The notes under the pieces are model-generated. The model was not told where the DNA came from. It searched no databases and was given only the letters and a program-made list of their open reading frames with translations. Shown piece by piece: positions 5,398-6,307 of a stretch of DNA of 6,307 bases (positions are counted from its first letter, which is position 1; each line of letters opens with the position of its first letter). This stretch comes from Deltaproteobacteria bacterium (GTDB lineage Bacteria; Desulfobacterota; Desulfobacteria; Desulfobacterales; SURF-15): assembly GCA_024644775.1 (NCBI GenBank), contig JAHEHB010000328.1, forward strand, positions 1 through 6,307, in the 5' to 3' direction. The position numbers and the translations under genes are program-made.

Positions 5398-6307
5398 CCC
5401 CCGCTAAGCGCCCCTTTTTAGGAATGATCCTAAAGGGTTATCCCCGCATTTCGGAAACCTTCATATCCAATGAAATTCAATTGTTAGAGAATCGAGGGTT
5501 TGCCATTCACATCTTTTCCATGCGGCAACCCCGCGAAAATTTCGCTCACGAAAGCGTAAAACGCATTAAAGCAACGGTGGATTATCTTCCCGAAACGCTG
5601 CTGGTCCCCTTACCCCGGTTTTTATTTCACAGCGTCAAGCTTGCCAAGGCAGTACCGAATACCTATCGGAAAGTATTTAAAACCGCCTTAAAGCGCCTTT
5701 CCCATACCCGGAAAATGGCGACACTGAAGCATTTCTTTCAGGCTGGGTATCTCGTGCATCACCTGCTGCCAAAAGCGCCGATCACACATCTCCATGCTCA
5801 TTTCGCCCATTCACCCGCTTCTGTTGCCATGTTCACCAGCCAATTGTCCGGTATCCCATTTAGCTTTACCGCCCATGCCAAAGACATTTATACATCAGAG
5901 CCTGAACATCTATCAGTAAAATTGCGGCAGGCCCGGTTTGTGGTAACCTGTACCGAATACAATAAAAAATATTTGACGAAGCTTGCACCCATAGAAGCGC
6001 CATCGATACACAAGATATATCATGGCATCGATCTCGATCTGTTCTCAAATCCAAAAGAAAACATAGAACCTTCTCCCCCGTTTCAGATTCTGACTGTTGC
6101 ACGCCTCATTAAAAAAAAGGGACTGCCGACGGTGTGCAAGGCGATCGAAATTCTTTGCGATCGGGGAATTCCGGTAAAACATGTATTAATCGGCGACGGA
6201 AGTGAACGAAAAAAAATCCTGTCTCTTATCCAACAACTCAAGTTAGGCAGCGTCATTCAATGGCTCGGGACCCGGCCACATGACGTTGTATTGGATCATT
6301 ACCGAAA
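5394..6307 (+). CDS. GT4-family glycosyltransferase, exopolysaccharide type (3' end outside the window)
   Basis: The frame is open from the ATG at 5394 to the window edge, giving 304 residues and no stop. The start overlaps the stop of the preceding gene (ATGA), with AGGA at 5380-5383 as ribosome binding site, so the pair is probably translationally coupled. The N-terminus shows Lys-Gly-Tyr-Pro-Arg-Ile-Ser-Glu-Thr-Phe (14-23), typical of colanic-acid/WcaL-like transferases. Then follow His-Ala-His-Phe-Ala-His (134-139), Phe-Thr-Ala-His-Ala-Lys-Asp-Ile-Tyr (158-166), His-Gly-Ile-Asp (210-213), the donor-phosphate loop Val-Ala-Arg-Leu-Ile-Lys-Lys-Lys-Gly (235-243) and Ile-Gly-Asp-Gly-Ser-Glu-Arg (266-272). 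The family's E-x7-E nucleotide-sugar motif would lie beyond the edge, about 100 residues from completion. It is expected to be a retaining, cytoplasmic-face transferase that adds a sugar to a polyprenyl-linked or growing polysaccharide. The exact linkage is not determinable. Confidence 0.9.
   Translation, partial: MTPAKRPFLGMILKGYPRISETFISNEIQLLENRGFAIHIFSMRQPRENFAHESVKRIKATVDYLPETLLVPLPRFLFHSVKLAKAVPNTYRKVFKTALKRLSHTRKMATLKHFFQAGYLVHHLLPKAPITHLHAHFAHSPASVAMFTSQLSGIPFSFTAHAKDIYTSEPEHLSVKLRQARFVVTCTEYNKKYLTKLAPIEAPSIHKIYHGIDLDLFSNPKENIEPSPPFQILTVARLIKKKGLPTVCKAIEILCDRGIPVKHVLIGDGSERKKILSLIQQLKLGSVIQWLGTRPHDVVLDHYR

Noticed and set aside
1..6307. CRISPR array, tRNA or rRNA genes, insertion sequences, toxin-antitoxin or defence genes
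   Set aside because: No regularly spaced repeats, cloverleaf-like segments, transposase motifs or recognisable defence proteins were seen on either strand.

Overview
The window looks like a Gram-negative chromosome. The evidence is an outer-membrane beta-barrel protein with a classical signal peptide and a C-terminal Trp, a GatB subunit (the indirect Gln/Asn-tRNA charging route), and exopolysaccharide-type glycosyltransferases. The Asp-rich porin style and gene content suggest a Desulfobacterota (deltaproteobacterial) sulfate-reducer-like organism. That placement is inference from gene style, not a database result.

Layout. The left half (1-3230) is read on the minus strand. From right to left it holds gatB (1794-3230), an AT-rich spacer with a strong-looking promoter, a porin-like beta-barrel protein (290-1570), a near-perfect intrinsic terminator (230-268), and the first 33 codons of a second exported protein that runs off the left edge (1-100). 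The right half (3610-6307) is read on the plus strand and starts an envelope or exopolysaccharide cluster: a hexapeptide-repeat acyltransferase (3610-4155), a GT-B glycosyltransferase of the MurG-like/COG4671 type (4198-5397), and a GT4 glycosyltransferase (5394 to the right edge, cut by the window). The last two overlap by ATGA and are probably translationally coupled. The GT4 gene has no stop codon inside the window.

The two halves are separated by an AT-rich divergent intergenic region (3231-3609) with several palindromes and inverted repeats but no convincing gene.

How the genes work together. The three plus-strand genes fit one polysaccharide assembly pathway: two sugar transferases plus an O- or N-acyltransferase that decorates the glycan. 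The porin and the left-edge exported protein are both envelope proteins. Their candidate promoters resemble each other (TTGACA, 17-bp spacer, TTTxGG), which hints at shared control. gatB is a housekeeping translation gene without gatC or gatA beside it. I found no CRISPR array, tRNA, rRNA, insertion sequence or defence system. The window is mostly ordinary, and the points worth checking are regulatory elements and the composition of the glycan cluster.
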